Positions 1 through 18,041 of a stretch of DNA of 64,000 bases are shown in pieces. Within the stretch, counting starts at the first letter, position 1. Every line of letters begins with the position of its first letter. The stretch spans positions 248,001-312,000 of the forward strand of contig WTXD01000030.1 in NCBI GenBank assembly GCA_022496205.1, written 5' to 3'. The stretch is from Gloeopeniophorella convolvens (Eukaryota > Basidiomycota > Agaricomycetes > Russulales). Both the position numbers and the translations under genes were made by a program. A model generated the notes under the pieces. That model was not told the origin of the DNA and searched no databases. It saw only the letters and a program-made list of their open reading frames with translations.

Positions 1-581
1 CTTCTTGCGGCGAGACAGCCTTTCCTTCTCAAGGTTCGATCCTCAAAGAAGCTCGGCGGTGCATCGAGATCTGGGAGGGGCCCACCGCCGTCACAACCCG
101 CCGCTCCTCCAGTACCTATCACGATCCGGAGGAAGCGGCCGCGCGGTGAGATCCCAGACGACCCTGTTGAGCCCTTTCCCTCCGACGATGACGAACCCCC
201 GCTGGCCTACATCGAGCCAGAACTGAACGGCCGACCGGAGACTCCACCCCTCGTAATGGCGCGGAGACTTCGGGCGTCTCCGAGCATCGAAGTTGTCGAA
301 GAATCTCACGTTGACTCGCATCAAGAGTGCTACAGGGAGCTTTGCGAGCTCCGCAACAAGGTCTGTGGACAGTCTTTCGTTTCTATTTCTCCATGTGCTT
401 ATGTCGCGCACATCTCCGTCAGTTGGCACAAGAGCGCAGTAGTGACCCAGAAGATATCTTGGACAGCGAAAGTTTGCAGACTCTCAGCCTTATGCCACCT
501 TCAGGTACGCCCTTGCACTCCTGCCGCTTCGACCCCGCAGCTGACACGCCGCAGACGCTGTTTCATTCAAAGAAATTCTAA
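1..581 (+). CDS. 3' end of an unrecognised protein gene
   Basis: An open frame runs in from the left edge with no stop. It can be joined across a 62-nt intron (361-422, GTCTGT...CAG) to a second exon ending in a stop at 579-581. The visible part is about 170 residues. It is rich in Pro, Arg and Ser at first, then has an acidic stretch (PSDDDEPPLAYIEPEL) and a short helical-looking Glu/Arg segment (CYRELCELRNK) that continues across the splice (LAQERSSDPEDIL). I recognise no domain. The composition suggests a disordered regulatory or nuclear protein, but that is only inference. The start lies outside the window. It converges on the DDX41 gene. Confidence 0.5.
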
Positions 582-1241
582 CCATGAGTAGCAGCGACGT
601 GCACGCGACGTGGCTGGTCTGCGGACAAGCCTGCCTGGATATCACAACGAGATATGCCATGCGGTAGGCGGCCAGTCTCGGCTAGAGCTGCTACCCCTCA
701 CCCACTCGGCTGTATGCAGGGCCAATGGGACCCCCGTCGTTTCCAACTTCTTCGCGCCCGCCGATTTGCACGCGCGCTTCGACTACCAAGGCGCGGCTGG
801 CAGCAAACCACTGAGCCGGGGGCGATGAACGGACATCGAGACGTGCTTCAGTTATTGGTCACATTACCCGCGCATAATCCACTTTATACTACGCTCACAT
901 TGTTTGTCTATTTGTATCGTATTGTCGTATACCAATCTATATCACGCAGCCAATGCATCGAGGGTCAGAGGATGCCGATCTGGGATTGACTTCAATTGTG
1001 TATCAATAACGAAGGAACCCACGGCCAGCGTTTCAACAGAGAACTCTGGGTAGTCCTTACGCGGAACAAGTGCTTCCACGATCTGCATGACGCCAGCAGC
1101 GGAGACCAGGTAGTAATATTTCCTGGCTGGGAGGTCCCAGGAATGATCCGATTACTGAGATATCAATAGCATCGTATAGTACGATCAACAACCATGTGCA
1201 TGATGCACAGAACCCGATGGCTCACGCTCAGTACCCAGTAT
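582..1241. other. Intergenic region between convergent genes
   Basis: About 660 bp lie between the stop of the unknown left-edge gene and the stop of DDX41. I see no exon-like reading frame, RNA gene or clear repeat. It probably holds the two 3' untranslated regions. Confidence 0.4.
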
Positions 1242-3498
<2,257 letters not shown>

Positions 3499-3693
3499 GG
3501 TTGTTCAGAGCAAGTGCGGAGTGGCCGGGCCGGGACCTCCTTCTCCTTCAATCTCGACCAATCTCGACACCTGGCTGCCAGCACATGGACGACGAATTCG
3601 CTGTCGAAATCTTTTCTCATCACTCTGGGCCGCAAGGCTCTCGAGGGCTTGTACACCATCCTCTGCGAGTTGCAGTGGTCGCATAACCTCCCG

Positions 3694-5040
<1,347 letters not shown>

Positions 5041-5408
5041 ACTAAGGCCGGGCTGTCGCAGACATAGTCAGTGCATGAGAACTATGTTTATCAATGTAAT
5101 ATCACAACAGTGGCCCCGGAGCGGCAATGAATGCTTCATCCTTCCCGTAGCGGTCGAGAGGCTGTTCAGCCTCATCGACGATTCTGCGAAGTCAAGGGGC
5201 ATCATATCCCACCGGCGGCTTATGGGTATAACCATGCTTCATTAACCTCTCCTCTCGTGATATGTAGTCCGCCTCTCCCACGTCAGGGTGATAGAAGGCT
5301 GTCAAGAATGATGGGCATGTGCAGACGGCGTTAGAGAGCTGCTGCAGAGTCTTCAAAGCTGACATGCCTACTATCTACTCGAGCGGCCATCGCTGTCCGC
5401 ACCCCAAG
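5041..5408 (+). promoter_or_regulatory. Spacer between the two GALT copies
   Basis: This 368-bp stretch lies between the stop of GALT copy 1 and the ATG of copy 2. It must hold the 3' end of the first and the promoter of the second. I see no reading frame with splice-joined coding character and no obvious TATA box. Confidence 0.35.
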
Positions 5409-6784
5409 ATGTCTGAAGAATTCGACCCTGCTCTCCATTCTCACCGTCGCTGTAAGTGCCGCTTCCATCCTCAGGCCCAACGCTGACCCTACCCTGCACA
5501 GATAACCCGCTCACCGGCGAATGTGTGCTCGTCTCTGATCCTCATCGCATGAAACACCCCTGGAACGGCCAAGTCGAACCGCCTCAATCGGAGTTTCTGC
5601 CCGAGCACGACCCCCATTGCTACCTCTGCTCTGGGAACGAGCGCGCAAGTGGTCAACACAACGGGAAGTACGAGAACACCAAGGTCTTTGCAAATGATTA
5701 CGCATCCGTCCTTCCTCCACCAAGGCCTATCGCTAGTGCTGCCCCTCATCCTTTACTAGCGAGCGAGCCCGTGGTTGGCGGATGCGATGTCCTTATCTTC
5801 CACCCGCGCCATGATCTAGCTCTGGCTCGATTGGCTATCGACGACATATCTCGCATAGTTGACGAATGGGTTAACGTATACAAGCTTCGCGGCTCCCAGG
5901 AAGCTATCAAATACGTTCAGATCTTTGAGGTGTCGTCCTTACTCGATGATGCTGTGCTTCGATTGACCAAGTCACCATCCAGAACAAGGGTGCCATGATG
6001 GGATGCTCGAATCCTCACCCACATGGCCAAATTTGGGCTCTCAGTCACATTCCCACCATTCCTGCGGCGGAGCTAGCGTCCCTGGCGCGTTATGCAACCA
6101 ACCCTGGCGTTGAACCATCTGAGGCACCCCGTGGACCACTGGGTCGGCCATGCTTATTGTGTGATTATGTACACTGCGAACTTGGGGTCGCAGAAAGTCA
6201 AGGCCGCATCGTCGTGCGCAATGAACATTTTGTGGCGCTTGTTCCTTGGTGGGCTGTATGGCCTTTCGAGACTCTTGGTCAGTACAGATGATGCCGTGAT
6301 ACATCCGCCTTGGCTGACTTCATTGACAGTTCTCCCACACGCTCGACACGTCCCCTCGCTGCTCCATCTGACAGTTGAGGAGAAGCTGTCCTTCGCAGAT
6401 ATTCTCTCACGAGTCACAAAGCGTTATGACAACCTGTTCTCGTGCTCGTTTCCTTACTCTATGGGAATACATCAGCGGCCATTACCTCCTCATGCCGGCA
6501 ATATCCAGGGAGAGGAGGACGAGGATAATGTGGCGCACTTGCACGTCCATTTTTCTCCGCCTCTGCTAAGGAACGCATCGGTCCGCAAGTTCCTTGTCGG
6601 GTCAGTACTGCGGAGCCTTCCATTCTCATGTGCTCATCGGATTTACGGCAGGTTCGAGCTGATGGGGGAAGCTCAGCGCGATTTCACGCCTGAGTACGCT
6701 GCACAGAGATTGAGGGCATGTTCAGATGTCCATCACTTGGACGCTGAGGTGGAGGAAGAATTGGAACCGACAGTGCAGATTTAG
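5409..6784 (+). CDS. GAL7: Galactose-1-phosphate uridylyltransferase, copy 2
   Basis: Second tandem GALT gene, same reaction as its neighbour. The first exon gives MSEEFDPALHSHRR, and an intron ending CTGCACAG joins to YNPLTGECVLVSDPHR. It keeps CYLCSGNERASG and the catalytic GCSNPHPHGQ. Introns fall at the same places as in copy 1: after IKYVQIFE, after the PWWAVWPFETL region, and before FELMGEAQRDF. The C-terminus is longer and more acidic (LDAEVEEELEPTVQI). The intron after IFE is not readable through, unlike that in copy 1. Both genes look intact. Whether they are induced differently by galactose cannot be told from the sequence. Confidence 0.92.
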
Positions 6785-6957
6785 GCAGTAGATTGTGGAC
6801 GGATCCGAGCAATTATCTTATAGAGATTAGATATATCTGACTACCAGATCCGGTTGCGACACGGCATCGACAACTCCTCGCTGCAGCTCCGAGCTTTGAG
6901 ATAACGCGGCTGCAACCCTTTCACCATAGGACTATCTACACCACCTCTTCGTGAGCC

Positions 6958-9361
<2,404 letters not shown>

Positions 9362-9516
9362 AAGCAGGTGGGAAAGAACTGAAAGCAATGATCGGACAGC
9401 GATGGTCTACACGCAGAAGGGCAGCTGCTGCACGACACGGCTCGGCAGCGTGTATAACAGATAAGTAAATAGAAGCGTACGGAGGGGAATTAATGAGGCG
9501 GAGGTAAAGGCTTGTG
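9362..9516. other. Short convergent intergenic region
   Basis: These 155 bp separate the stops of the fructose-2,6-bisphosphate enzyme and the glycosyltransferase. The two transcripts very likely share or overlap 3' ends here. Confidence 0.4.
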
Positions 9517-11110
9517 CTAGTGCTCAGCCACAAACCGCTGGTCAGCAAATGGAGGGTCATCAAGGGTCTCGATATCAACGGTAGAATTGGATGATCCCCG
9601 GTTCAACCAGAGCCACTTGAATCCAACGTGGTAGTCTACAGCTGGCTTCCAGCGCTTCGTGAGACTATTTTCTGGGTCTGACCAGCCAGCCCATGTGTAG
9701 TAGACATCGGTATGATGCAGACAGTTGCTGCGAGGGGCGAAAAACGGCGTCAAAATTCGTCACAACGGGGGCAACAGTGTAGATACGCACAAGTGAAGCA
9801 ACTTGGGACGGACGACTTGTCCGTCGTATGGGGTGTCCCACAGATGCACCATTGCCTTGCTTTCGTCTTGTTCTGAGATACCGTCGTGCCCGAGACCTGT
9901 GTTGTACATGTCCAATAGACAGCTCGAGACCTCCCAGTCATACGACAGCGGGGCAAACAACTCCGGGTGGTCGCTCACAATGGCCCACCAGTACCCCTGG
10001 TCTCCAAGGATAGCGTCTACATAATGCCCCTCCGGCCCTGGTGGACCATACATGGCCTCGAACGAGGGAGGGGAAAGCGCAGGAGGGAAGACACCGCTCT
10101 GGTCTGCGCGGTAGATGTTCGAGTCCATGAGCCTAGCTGCGCGAAGCTTGCCGAGATGCAGTAACATGATGCATGAGCAGATGCGCGACGCATAATGCCA
10201 TTCTTTGGTGTTCTGGTCCGGGTGGTATGGCATAGAGATGGAGACAGCCGATTCCCAGTGCACAAACTCCTCCCAGAGAAGGGCGGGGTCTGTCAGGAAA
10301 AAGGCATCGGTGTCAACATAGATGACCTTCCCGACGTCATCCGGGAGTATCTCGTGCAGGAAGAGCTTCATCAACCCAGCTAGTAGTTGGTGGTCCATCA
10401 GTCGTGCGGAGGAGTACCGTAAAGACACAAACGTACGAGTGCCAGCGGCGTGCTCTGTGAAAATTGCACCTTCCCTAGCGATTCGATCCAGCATACTTTG
10501 AAACGACAGACGATAGAACCGCACTGAGATAGGGTTCAAAGGGTGCGTGAGGAGGCGCAGCCTGGTCTCGAGGTATACTTGCGCTGCTTCATCGCAGACG
10601 ATGTGGAATTGAAGCGGCCGCGAACTGTACATAATGGCGGACTAAGAAGGATCAGCACGTGATGGTGCGCTAGGTTTAACAGGGACGCACCTTGATTAGG
10701 ACAGCGCCTTCTTTTGCGGATGACTCAAAATACAAGACAAGAGCAAAGATGACAGGTTCCACTTGCGGTTCCACGGCCACAGTGACGGTTTCAGGAGGGA
10801 GTGTAACGGTGACTGTTTCAGGAGGAGGGAAATCTGAGGGTAGCTCAGATACACATGGGGATTGTGAGCCCGGTGAGATCTTGCAGGTCTGCACACCTGC
10901 TGTGCGGGTGGAAGGATGCCGCACAAGCAGCGTGAGCGATATCACGGCTACAATGAAGAACAGGAGCGCTACACGACGCGGTCGTTTTCGGAAGGACAGC
11001 CAGCTCTCAAAGCTTGGAAAGGGTCGTCCCCCAGGTGGGCCATATAGTGGCAAGGAATCATCCGAGGACTCGCCAGGGTAATGTTGGGCGAGACGGTGCG
11101 GTGGTGTCAT
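9517..11110 (-). CDS. Type II membrane glycosyltransferase, GT8-like (LARGE/xylosyltransferase type)
   Basis: Predicted Golgi or ER glycosyltransferase. The N-terminal cytosolic part is Pro-rich (MTPPHRLAQHYPGESS). One membrane helix follows at about residues 45-62 (RVALLFFIVAVISLTLLV), then a Thr/Val/Pro stem. The catalytic domain begins at LQFHIVCDEAAQVYL and contains the metal-binding DXD motif in VIYVDTDAFFL, GDQGYWWAI, and a late HHTDVYYTW block. Introns: one after VLIK joins SAIMYSSRPL, and one near 9760 joins LLHFNCLHHTD. The fold and the DXD place it with GT8/GT49 enzymes. Donor sugar and acceptor cannot be told. It is not glycogenin, which lacks the membrane anchor. Confidence 0.8.
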
Positions 11111-14100
11111 CGGAGGAGGCTGAATACAATGGAAGGATATCCGGGGTAATTGCTAGGCACAAGGACTGTTTTGTGTGTTTCCTGTAGTAGAAGGGGTTTC
11201 CTTGGTCCCTTGAGACGGTGGAGTGATTGATAAGGCACCCTAAACCTACTAGACGATCACTGGACGAGACGAACTGGTAGACGTCGAGTTAAAAACAAGG
11301 AGCCTGCGAATGTTGGCGAGATGGTGGAAAGGAGCGACTAGAAAAGCGAGAGCATGTGCCGAACCGAGGACCAGCTGAGCTGCAGCGGCAGATGCCAAAT
11401 GGTGGGCCGGCCTCGGAAGAAGCAAGTGGCAAAATTCGTTGCCCATTAGGTCAGCAAAGTCCTTGACAATAATAGTTTATCCGAGTGCCGTTGGCAACGG
11501 TGGAGTGAGAACCTCAACGAACTCTTGGTCACGAAAAACATCGACTCGGAAGACACGGTTCGGGTGGGCGGGTGGTGGGGGTTAAGTACGGTTAGCATGT
11601 CATCTTAGCAGCTCAGCTTGTCCCTTTTGGGCAGGGCGATCGACGTCGGCGCCACGTGTCAGCACATGATTCCGGTCGCACGGTCGCATTCAGGGTCAGG
11701 TTCTTGGCAGTCGAATTATGTGTTTGATTGGATGTCCCATAAAGAAAGCAGCCAGGGGAGACAACCAACATATAGAGAGCAGCGGGGAAAGGAGGGGGGG
11801 GGGGGCTTCGCTTTTGACTGATTTTAAGTGCTTGGGCTGGACGGTTGGATAGCTCGGACAGTGACTGAGTCTGGACTCTGAGAGCACCATGTGTTGACAA
11901 AAAACGAGAAGCTGATGCAAAGCTGATGAGTCCGACGAGGGAGATACTAGTAACAGCGCGACCAATAGTGAGCTTGTCGTTGAGACAAATGAATACAAGA
12001 TCAAATCTCTACTACTCAGGATATAGGCTCCAATTCTGTGCAGATATAACAACCACGGCGCTACTAGTAGTTGCCACTAGTGCTGTTATCATACACCCGT
12101 TGAAGGTGCCACCACAGACGAGGATGTATGGTAGATGGCAGAGGTGCTAAAGCACTGGCTCAGCACTCGAATATAAGCTTATCAGCGCCGAGTTCCAGTC
12201 CATTGAACCCAAAAGCGGAACTTGCAGAACTAAGGAGTAGGAAGCACAACCTGCTAGACTCCGCAAAGCTGAGCCGCTGCTGCGTGACTCACTGCTAATC
12301 TATCCAATCGAGCAATGCGTGGCGCTCACCCCCTCCCTGCGTGTCGGCATCTGTCCAGCTGTTGCGGAACGTCTCTCCTCCAAGTCGTTTCCGCTTCTCA
12401 TTTTCCATACGGCGTTGCCCCAATCGCAGAACACGCAGGTAAGCACCTGGAACGGCATCAAAACCATGGTAGCAGTCCTCCCGGGGGTGTTGAAGGTGGG
12501 TGCGTCCTGGTGCTGGATTAAGGATCTTAGTCACAGTGATGTTTTCGAGACACGAACCACGATCGTCGTCGCGTTGAGAATAACCTAGGAGGCGCATCGA
12601 GCACTGGATCGCTTTAGGGTGCGGCTGCCTTACCTTCTTGCTGGTATTGCTACACTTTACGCGAAGCGAAGATACTAGAACTGGGATTTCTAAACGTTCC
12701 GACAGTATAAACAGCTGCGAGTCTGTCAGCAAAACGCCATCAAATGACTATTTACCGAAGAGAAGTGCACCAGAATCCACTCTTCCCGGTCCCAGAGTCA
12801 TTTAGCCCGACCATTGTCAGTGAGCTGTCGGGATCACGGAAACAACCACGGGGACTGCGCTCTCCCTGGCCGGATTTATGACTGGATCTCCAGCAGTTGG
12901 TAGGGCGAGCGTTTGCCTCGACCTGCAGAACCAAGTCAGCTCACGCGCTTATCACGGTGGGCGTGCCCCGTATAGTAACCGAAGCCCATGACGATTTGAT
13001 TCCTCACTGAAATCTCGCGAACGAGATGCTACACGCAGCGAGAATAGTCACACGGTAAACCAGATTGCCTGCCGGAAGAATCGCTGCAATGTTACTATTC
13101 AAGCAAGATCTCGATTTGAACAGAGAAACCGCACCTGCATGACTCTAATTATGACCATTGGTCCAGACCCTGCTCGCGCAGGACGGGCACTTCATTTTCG
13201 TTTTCCTCGCGCTGTTCGCGGCCGGTACACCTGACGAGAACATTAATATTGAAAGACCAAGCTTGATGGCGAGTACGGACACAACCTAGGTTGCCGGTAG
13301 ATGAAGACCTGCAGAGGCCTGCATGGTGTCGCTGCGCCGCCTTTCACAGTCCAAATTTCAAACGAAGTGGATTTTGGGCCCCGTCTTGCCCCGTCCGCTC
13401 ACTTCGTGGTGCTGAAGTGATCGACGGTATCTCGGGACTACTAGGGGCTAACTGTGTACGAGAAAGCATGGCTTACCCTGCAACTGTCGATAGACCGTCG
13501 ATGCACACGTGGAGCTACTGAATCGGCGGTGGCAACAAAGTTGAGGCTTGGACTCACTCACGGCCCGACGCGCCGGATGTTAGGCGCCATAGCCTTGGAA
13601 CGCAGTATGCAATCGCGACTTCCCCGAACGCACAAAAACGCTCGAGCGCCCTCGCTGGGGGCTCCGACAATAATGGCATCTAGCTGAGTTAGGCTCGCCC
13701 ACGGACTGAAGGCACATTGATGACTGGCCTGGGCAGCGTGTGCGCCGTATGGGATGGTTCTGGGCACCCCTCGTTTACGTGATGGAGATCAACGTGGACG
13801 TCGGCGCGCCACCCTGGAGAGGAGTGTGGCTTCGACATCGCGCGCGAGCACCGTTGCCGCGCGAGACAGAGTCACTGCATCGAGGACGAAACGCATCGAA
13901 GTTGGTCGAGACGGCCGGGCGCGGGGCGCGTGATCGCTGCAAGAGCTGCCCCGGCCCCGCACTGGGCCTCGGGCTTCAAAGTCAAGGCCAACCGCTGTCG
14001 TCCCTGGCGTTTGTAGATTTGGGGCGCGATCTCCTCTGGGCCAAGCCCCACCTCAGGGTCGTGCGCGTCGCGAGCATCCCCGCACCTCGAGCCTCTCTTG

Positions 14101-14655
14101 TTATGTATGTACACCCTTGATGGTGACGGAAGCTAGTCGGGCGTCGAATTGTCCGATACCGTAAGCTGCGGCGGCTCGCAGCAGCTTGTAGCGAAGGACA
14201 AGTTCCGTGATAATGTCCGCGATGCCTATCTCCGTCGCCTTTCAATTCGAGCAGTATTCGAGCCCACCCCCGGCAAGCTCGCGAGAAGCGGAAATTCTTG
14301 AATGACAGCCGACAAAGAGCTCATCAGGAAGGCAGCTCGCTTTCTCGTACGAGAGAAGCTGCAAGAAGCCGCGGATATAAGGATGAGTTTCGGGGGCGCG
14401 TCCTTACGCTCGCTTCGGTCGATCTGCGGTGCCTCGTTCCTGCTTCCTGTCCCGCTAGAGTGTGCGAGTGCTGCGTTGTTGTCTTCGGGTAGCGATCCTC
14501 GTGCCTCGGGGCTTGGGCATACTCGGCTGTGGGATACAAGAGCCCTTGTCCCCACTATAGGAAGTCGCGGCTCAGAACAGGCTCTTGATCAACTCACACA
14601 CATAGTACATGCGGTTCCCCAACAGACATCGAAGTGAGGTCTGCCGGAAGCTCTT
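11111..14655. other. Long stretch without a supportable gene
   Basis: About 3.5 kb between the glycosyltransferase start and the Gpi1 stop. Frames of 60-145 codons occur on both strands, but none shows a recognisable motif or can be joined into a longer conserved protein. A G12 run lies at 11794-11805. The left part is the promoter side of the glycosyltransferase. The rest could be decayed mobile DNA or a fast-evolving gene; I cannot decide. Confidence 0.35.
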
Positions 14656-16874
14656 CTATTGAAGATAATCATGTTGCGGGAATCCATACTGAGTATAGAT
14701 GGTGAAGAACGATGCGCTTTGTATCTATTTTGGGGGTGATTAATTTTGGTTTCAGGGCCAGTGGTGTATGCATTAGGGCGCACCTCAAGCATTAACATTG
14801 GCTGTCCGCCGTCATTCACCACCCTAAAATACACCGCCCCTGTAAGGGAATGTAAAATATCAATTGACCATATGTGTCAATTTGCTAGCATACCTGGTAG
14901 CCTCCGCGGATCCTTGAGCCTGAGCAAGAGTGCGAAAAGAGGAAATTGGTTCATCAAGCTTATTGCAAGGCTGAAGGTGCTGCATACGATGACAACACCT
15001 GACCTCATCTATCGTTGCATGACGTTAGTCTCGCAGTCATTCATTTAAGCCATGACGCGATTGGTGCACCCACCAGGACGAAGAGGGCGGCGTAAGTCAG
15101 AAGCGTGGGGAGGCAGAACGCGAACAGCGTGAACAGAAGCGTGCCAAGAATAAGCTGATCAATTTCGTAGTGCCAGGAGTCCGTGTGTCGGTGCAAAACG
15201 TTAAATCGCTTTCCTAAGTCCGCATTAGTGTACAATACCGGCGTCAAATGCGCTTCTCTTTACCTCTGAAGAGATTCCACAGTGAGCGCATGGCGAATGC
15301 TTCGTACGACAATGCCGAAGTCAGACCGAGATGACTAAGCGAGATGTGTTGGGTCAAGGCGTTAAAGATGTCCAGCGAAAGTGACAGGGGGATGGTAAGC
15401 CCTCCGTATCCTGACAGACCCACTGCGTACACGATGGTGGGAAAGTGAGGAGATAGTGAGCGCAAGATGTCTAGTCAAGGCGTCAGTATAGCCGAAGAAA
15501 CAGAAAGGTGGCGGCCCTACAAGCCCATAACTCTAACACCCCCAGGAACACTTGAACAAGGAACGAACTCAATTCTGTGTTCAGCTTGAGCCCCGCAGGC
15601 CAATCGTCCAACCACAGCAGAGCTTCACGGGTGAAGTCAATGAATGCTGTCTGCGCCATTGATGATCAGCATGACGGGAACTCGTTATGGCATGCCGTCC
15701 AACCTTAAGCCAGTCGTGCAAGGATGTGCCTATAAGCACCCTGTTTTCACACACAAACGCGCCTACAACACTGCCCAGTATCACATCGTTCATCACGAGC
15801 CAGAGCGCGTTGTTGAACCTATAAGAAAGTTGCCGGCCACCCCAAGTAAAGCGTAGTAGACGCTTACCGTACATATTCCGCAGACGTTTCCAGCTTCCCA
15901 TAGACGTAAGACAGTCGCGGAAATGAGACCAGCCCTTGGACCAGACGCGCCCGCGCCCATATTTGTTCCGCTATGTCGGAGCATTAGAGAGCCGCGAGGC
16001 GAGCAGAAGGACTTCCGTGAGCACCTGACGTGGAATAGACTCCAGCAAGCGCGGCCCACGAGCGGCCTCGCTGGAGCGGCTGCGCCATCGTGCCAAGCGT
16101 GAACGTGAAACCCGAGCGGAACCGCGATGACGTGCGCTCCGCGTGAACGCGTATAGTATCTTGTACGTGGCGCGCCGCGATGTCCAAAAGCTTGAGCTTA
16201 GACAGCCACGAACCGGGCAGGTTGAACAGCGAGTGCAAGCGGTACGCGGCGTTTAGCTGCAATCACGGGGATTCCCCGTCAGCGTCAGCACGCGCCTGCC
16301 AGAGGACCGGCGTAGCTGGGAAGGCACACCTGTGTCAGCGCGGTCTCGTCCAGCCCTACAGCCTCGAATGTCGGGTGTGCGTCTGGGGCGGCAGGCCCGT
16401 CGCCCGAACCGGCGTTCTCTGGGACACGGAAGCGGGCGGATCCCAGTGCGGATCTGCGGTACATCACGAGTGTACGCGGGAGGCTACTTCCAGGTCAGTC
16501 CCGGCGCCGTGCGGGCAAACAGGACGCACGTAGACAGGGAGGGCCCTACATCAGACAGTAATTCGATGTTGGGTGTCCTGCTCGATGTGTCGAATGAGCA
16601 TTTTCCTAATATCACCGGAGGCTCCGTTGACGACACTTCGACGAATCGAGGGTTTGCCTTCAGAAAGTCGTCCAAGATGGCCTTGGCACGTCCTGGATGT
16701 CGTGCTTGTGAGACGCCGCAGTCTGCAAGGGCAACAGCGAGGGTCGGACTCACCATCCGACGCCACCGGCAGGACGCCAGCCACGCAGACTAACCTGCCG
16801 TGCGCCCAACCGTAGCAGAACCCGCTCTTTCCTTCATCTTCTATGGGCCAAAAGATGGAACAATTCGCAGTCAT
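14656..16874 (-). CDS. GPI1: GPI-GlcNAc transferase subunit Gpi1/PIG-Q
   Basis: Subunit of the ER complex that transfers N-acetylglucosamine to phosphatidylinositol, the first step of GPI-anchor synthesis. The start gives MTANCSIFWPIEDEGKSGF. Later exons carry LVMYRRSALGSARF, LNAAYRLHSLFNLPGS, FNNALWLVMNDVILG, and the strongest family blocks: LWNLFRGKRFNVL, RTDSWHYEIDQLILGTLLF and LPTLLTYAALFVL. A direct read stops near 15041. An intron instead joins to ISLMNQFPLFALLLRLKD and then AVYFRVVNDGGQPMLMLE, matching the family C-terminus. A 46-nt intron is needed to join the LSDVGPSLST exon to LPRTLVMYRR. Several membrane helices are evident. The last exon (IQSASFFTIYTQY, stop at 14656) is uncertain; another splice would end at 14589. 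Confidence 0.88.
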
Positions 16875-17245
16875 GACATGGTCGGTGAAAAACAACGGAC
16901 GATCGCCCTGGCGGGGTTGCAAGCTGGCGAGGCGGACGGCGGGCCGGCGGTGTTGAATCAGGCACAGCAACGACGTCAAGCACTAGCGCGGCCACGACGC
17001 CTGCGCTGAACCACAACGCAGCCTGCTCCACGACCCGTCCTCTGCATGTCCACCGACCCCAGCAACCCACTTCTCTGATATACCTTGATCTAAATCACCC
17101 ATTGTCTACCCCAACAGCTTTATCCTCGTGTTCTCCACATCTATTCGTCGCTTCCTTTGTGAGCTACGCGTCTCGTGTATCGCCGGGCAACCCTTAACAG
17201 TCTCACGGCAGAGCCACTCATCCAGTCCCATCTTTACCCCATATA
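16875..17245. promoter_or_regulatory. Divergent promoter region, GPI1 and RHO4-like genes
   Basis: These 371 bp separate two divergent start codons. The right half is pyrimidine-rich, typical of fungal promoters and leaders. No clear TATA box was seen apart from the AT-rich ATATAATG overlapping the RHO4-like start. Confidence 0.4.
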
Positions 17246-18041
17246 ATGAGCAGCCATTATGAACTCGAACCCAACCAGAGGCCGGATCTCAAGAGGAAGA
17301 TAGTCGTAGTCGGCGACGGTGGGTCTGCCACAACCTCGCACCATGCAGCCTCACCCATCCCGGCGTGGCACCTGCAGGTGGATGCGGAAAGACGTGTTTG
17401 CTGATCGTGTACGCGGAGAACCGGTTCCCAGAAGTGCGTCCGTCGCCGTGCTGTGCCACACGCGCCGACCCCGCTCACACACTGGCGTAGGCGTACATCC
17501 CCACTGTGTTCGAGAACTACGTGACGAACCGGCAGTTCGAGGGCAAGATCGTCGAGATTGCACTCTGGGACACGGCCGGGCAGGAGGAGTACGACCGTCT
17601 GCGGCCGCTGAGCTACCCGGAGAGCCACGTCATTCTCATCGTCTTCTCTGTCGACTTCCCCGTCAGCCTGGGCAACGTCCAGGACAAGGTGCGCGCGCCC
17701 TCGCTCTGCCACACACGCGAATGCACTGACTGCGTCTGCTGCGGCCACAGTGGTATCCTGAGGTGGCACACTTCTGCGAGGGCACGCCACTGATCCTCGT
17801 CGCGACCAAGACGGACCTGCGCCGGGACGAGCAGACGCGGCGAATGCTCGGCGCGCAGGGACAGACGCCCGTCACGGCGGAGCAGGGCGCGGAGGTTGCG
17901 CGCGAGATTGGCGCCAAGTACATCGAGTGCTCCGCGAAGACGGGGAGCGGGGTGCAGGATGTGTTCGCGCTCGCCCTGCGGGAGAGCATGAAGGGCAAGT
18001 GGGGCCGGGTCGTGCGGCAGCGGCGATGTGTCGTGACCTGA
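17246..18041 (+). CDS. RHO4: Rho-family small GTPase, Rho4-like
   Basis: Membrane-tethered GTPase switch for polarity, septation or wall growth. All G-boxes are present: GDGGCGKT (split by an intron after GDG), effector loop [21 protein letters not shown], the TKTDL guanine-binding motif and SAK near the end. It ends RQRRCVVT, a basic stretch plus CaaX box for prenylation; the terminal Thr makes farnesyl versus geranylgeranyl uncertain. At about 200 residues it has normal Rho length. The combination [14 protein letters not shown] with PLSYPE fits Rho4 best; Rho3 and Cdc42 differ there. Three short introns were joined. Gpi1 lies divergently upstream. Confidence 0.92.

Noticed and set aside
31..40. 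GGTTCGATCC, like a tRNA B-box
   Set aside because: It lies inside the open frame of the left-edge gene and no matching A-box or cloverleaf surrounds it.
12295..12934. Minus-strand frames of 145 and 60 codons, one with a P-loop-like LNDSGTGKS
   Set aside because: The residue pattern misses the first Gly/Ala of Walker A, the next frame has no GTPase motifs and no phase-correct join gives a known domain.
13740..14120. 126-codon plus-strand frame with a start codon
   Set aside because: Composition is that of random GC-rich DNA, no motif, and an overlapping minus frame is as long.
14665..14698. 34-nt intron near the Gpi1 3' end
   Set aside because: Below plausible intron size; the stop at 14656 or a 49-nt intron ending at 14589 are preferred, with doubt stated.
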